From contig CBDTVL010000203.1 in NCBI GenBank assembly GCA_965363755.1, positions 1 to 7,138 of the forward strand: a stretch of 7,138 nucleotides of DNA, written 5' to 3'. Below, piece by piece: positions 5,879-7,138 of this stretch (position 1 is the first letter of the stretch; each line of letters opens with the position of its first letter). Made by a program: the position numbers and the translations under genes. This DNA comes from JL08 sp965363755 (lineage in GTDB: Bacteria; Pseudomonadota; Alphaproteobacteria; Rhodobacterales; Rhodobacteraceae). A model generated the notes under the pieces. It was not told the DNA's origin. It saw only the letters and a program-made list of their open reading frames with translations, and made no database searches.

Positions 5879-6985
5879 TCACAGACTCGCGTCAAGCGCC
5901 AAAAGGATCGCATCACCCATCTCGGTAGTGCTGATCGGGGTGCCGCCCTCGGCTGCCATCAGGTCGGCAGTGCGCGCACCATCAGCCAGGACTTTCTCAA
6001 TTGCCGCCTCAAGCCGTGCAGCTTCAGTCCCTTCATCAAAGGAGTAACGCAATGCCATGGCAAAGCTGAGGATGCAGGCAATCGGATTGGCCAAACCCTG
6101 GCCGGCGATATCCGGTGCCGAGCCGTGCACAGGTTCGTAAAGAGCTTTCGGCCGCCCAGTGGCGTCAGGCGCACCCAGCGATGCAGAAGGCAGCATACCA
6201 AGCGAGCCGGTGAGCATCGCAGCTGTGTCGGACAGGATGTCGCCAAAGAGATTGTCGGTCACGATCACATCGAATTGCTTAGGCCAGCGGCAAAGCTGCA
6301 TAGCGCCGGCGTCCGCATACATGTGAGTCAGTTCAACATCGGAATAGTCTGCGGCGTGGACCTCAGTGACAACTTCGCGCCACAGGATGCCGCTTTCCAT
6401 CACGTTGGCTTTTTCCATCGAACAGACCTTGTTCGAGCGCCGTCGTGCCAGTTCAAAAGCCGAGCGCGCCACACGGGCAATCTCGGATTCGGTGTAACGC
6501 TGAGTATTAATCCCAACACGTTCATTGCCTTCTCTAATAATCCCGCGTGGTTCGCCAAAATAGATGCCAGAAGTAAGCTCGCGGACGATCATGATATCGA
6601 GTCCGGCAACCACATCTTTTTTCAACGAGGAGAAATCGGCCAGCGCGTCAAAACACTGGGCCGGGCGCAGGTTCGAAAACAGGTCCATTTCCTTGCGCAG
6701 TCGCAGCAGCCCGCGTTCGGGTTTGACCGAAAAATCAAGGTCATCATATTTGGGCCCACCCACGGCACCCAAGAGAACCGCATCCACTTCCTGCGCTTTT
6801 GCCATGGTATCGTCGTGGAGCGGAGTGCCGTGTTTGTCATAGGCTGCGCCGCCGACCAAATCCTCGCTGACGTCAAATGCCAGCCCGCGCTTGTCACCAT
6901 ACCAATCGATGATGCGTTTCACTTGACCCATGACTTCGGGGCCGATGCCGTCACCGGCGAGGATGAGAAGGGAAGGGTTAGTCAT
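5879..6985 (-). CDS. leuB: 3-isopropylmalate dehydrogenase
   Basis: LeuB oxidises and decarboxylates (2R,3S)-3-isopropylmalate to 2-oxoisocaproate with NAD+, the third step of leucine biosynthesis, as a cytoplasmic dimer needing Mg2+ or Mn2+. The 368-residue protein is full length. It shows the N-terminal ILAGDGIGPEVM; substrate arginines 97, 107 and 135 (RLRKEMDLFSNLRP and MIVRELTSG); Tyr142 in GIYFGEPRG; Lys192 in MEKANV; metal aspartates 225, 249 and 253 (MYADAGAMQL and NLFGDILSD); and the NAD-binding stretch EPVHGSAPDIAGQGLANP (284-301), whose Asp292 marks NAD rather than NADP use. The GIYFGEPRG motif separates it from isocitrate and tartrate dehydrogenases. I chose ATG 6985 because AAGGA lies 8 bases upstream; the in-frame ATG at 6994 abuts the same AGG with no spacing and would add three residues. 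No leuC or leuD is in view. The sequence matches my memory of Rhodobacterales LeuB. Confidence 0.97.
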   Translation of the reverse strand: MTNPSLLILAGDGIGPEVMGQVKRIIDWYGDKRGLAFDVSEDLVGGAAYDKHGTPLHDDTMAKAQEVDAVLLGAVGGPKYDDLDFSVKPERGLLRLRKEMDLFSNLRPAQCFDALADFSSLKKDVVAGLDIMIVRELTSGIYFGEPRGIIREGNERVGINTQRYTESEIARVARSAFELARRRSNKVCSMEKANVMESGILWREVVTEVHAADYSDVELTHMYADAGAMQLCRWPKQFDVIVTDNLFGDILSDTAAMLTGSLGMLPSASLGAPDATGRPKALYEPVHGSAPDIAGQGLANPIACILSFAMALRYSFDEGTEAARLEAAIEKVLADGARTADLMAAEGGTPISTTEMGDAILLALDASL

Positions 6986-6993
6986 CAAGGGCA

Positions 6994-6998
6994 TCCTT
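6994..6998 (-). promoter_or_regulatory. Ribosome binding site deciding the leuB start
   Basis: AAGGA on the minus strand stands 8 bases before the ATG at 6985, ideal spacing. For the upstream ATG at 6994 the same purines overlap or touch the start codon, so that start should be poor. Confidence 0.7.
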
Positions 6999-7014
6999 TT
7001 TGAGCGTTTTCGAT

Positions 7015-7043
7015 GGCCTATCCCTGTCGGGCGGAAGGGTCAA
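7015..7043 (-). promoter_or_regulatory. Weak candidate promoter upstream of leuB
   Basis: TTGACC (7038-7043, minus strand) is a good -35 match; 17 bases on is TAGGCC (7015-7020), a poor -10. It would start transcription some 20-25 bases before the leuB ATG. A second TTGACC-like hexamer lies at 7051-7056 with no convincing partner. leuB could equally be read from a gene beyond the window. Confidence 0.25.
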
Positions 7044-7100
7044 GAATTGTGGTCAAAAAGAACAGCACTGATGCCATTTGCCAGCGCTATGGGACTGCCA

Positions 7101-7127
7101 AGTCAGCTGTGACTGCAGATCATCTGC
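7101..7127. repeat. Two adjoining small dyads upstream of leuB
   Basis: AGTCA-GCTG-TGACT (7101-7114) is followed directly by GCAGAT-C-ATCTGC (7115-7127). Both are perfect inverted repeats, 5-base arms with a 4-base loop and 6-base arms about one central base. No T run follows on either strand. They may be a regulator site for leuB, the end of a transcript beyond the window, or chance. The remainder of 6999-7138 shows no gene. Confidence 0.3.
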
Positions 7128-7138
7128 CAGCCCGCCCC

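Noticed and set aside
6986..6994. leuB start at ATG 6994, three residues longer
   Set aside because: The ribosome-site purines directly abut that ATG; 6985 has AAGGA 8 bases upstream and gives the usual LeuB N-terminus.
6125..7003. Long plus-strand open frame opposite leuB (292 codons)
   Set aside because: It is exactly antisense to a clear leuB, its translation has no recognisable domain, and its composition is what a mirrored GC-rich gene gives.

Overview
The window reads as a piece of an alphaproteobacterial chromosome, most likely from the Rhodobacterales (Roseobacter group). This rests mainly on the leuB product, which matches my memory of that group's LeuB, and on the gene families present; I could not run a search. 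DNA is moderately GC-rich throughout, with one AT-rich patch at about 4571-4607 that looks like a promoter. All six genes I accept lie on the minus strand, so the window is transcribed from its right end towards its left end. I see no RNA genes, insertion sequences, CRISPR arrays or pseudogenes.

Right part (about 4780-7138): leuB (5879-6985), a complete 3-isopropylmalate dehydrogenase of leucine biosynthesis, follows 153 bases without a gene that hold small dyads and perhaps a weak promoter. A hairpin lies 7 bases past the leuB stop. Then comes a ten-helix EamA/DMT-type transporter (4781-5746) of unknown substrate.

Left part (1-4617): a compact four-gene unit. A GntR/FCD-type regulator (3850-4554) sits behind an AT-rich promoter region carrying a perfect ATGTATACAT palindrome, a plausible operator for this regulator class. 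It overlaps a DapA/N-acetylneuraminate-lyase-type class I aldolase-fold enzyme (2952-3860) by 11 bases. That gene overlaps a PuuC-like aldehyde dehydrogenase (1477-2955) by 4 bases (ATGA), which overlaps an MttB-superfamily methyltransferase (1-1480, 3' end cut by the window edge) by 4 bases (ATGA). The methyltransferase has no in-frame amber codon over 493 codons, so it belongs with the MttB homologues that do not use pyrrolysine.

How the genes may work together: the four overlapping genes look like one regulated catabolic operon. By inference, the MttB-like protein removes a methyl group from a quaternary or methylated amine and passes it to a corrinoid protein not seen here. The DapA-like lyase/deaminase would process a 2-oxo-acid or imine intermediate to an aldehyde, and the aldehyde dehydrogenase would oxidise it. 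The substrate cannot be read from sequence alone. This combination is the part of the window most worth following up; leuB and the transporter look ordinary.
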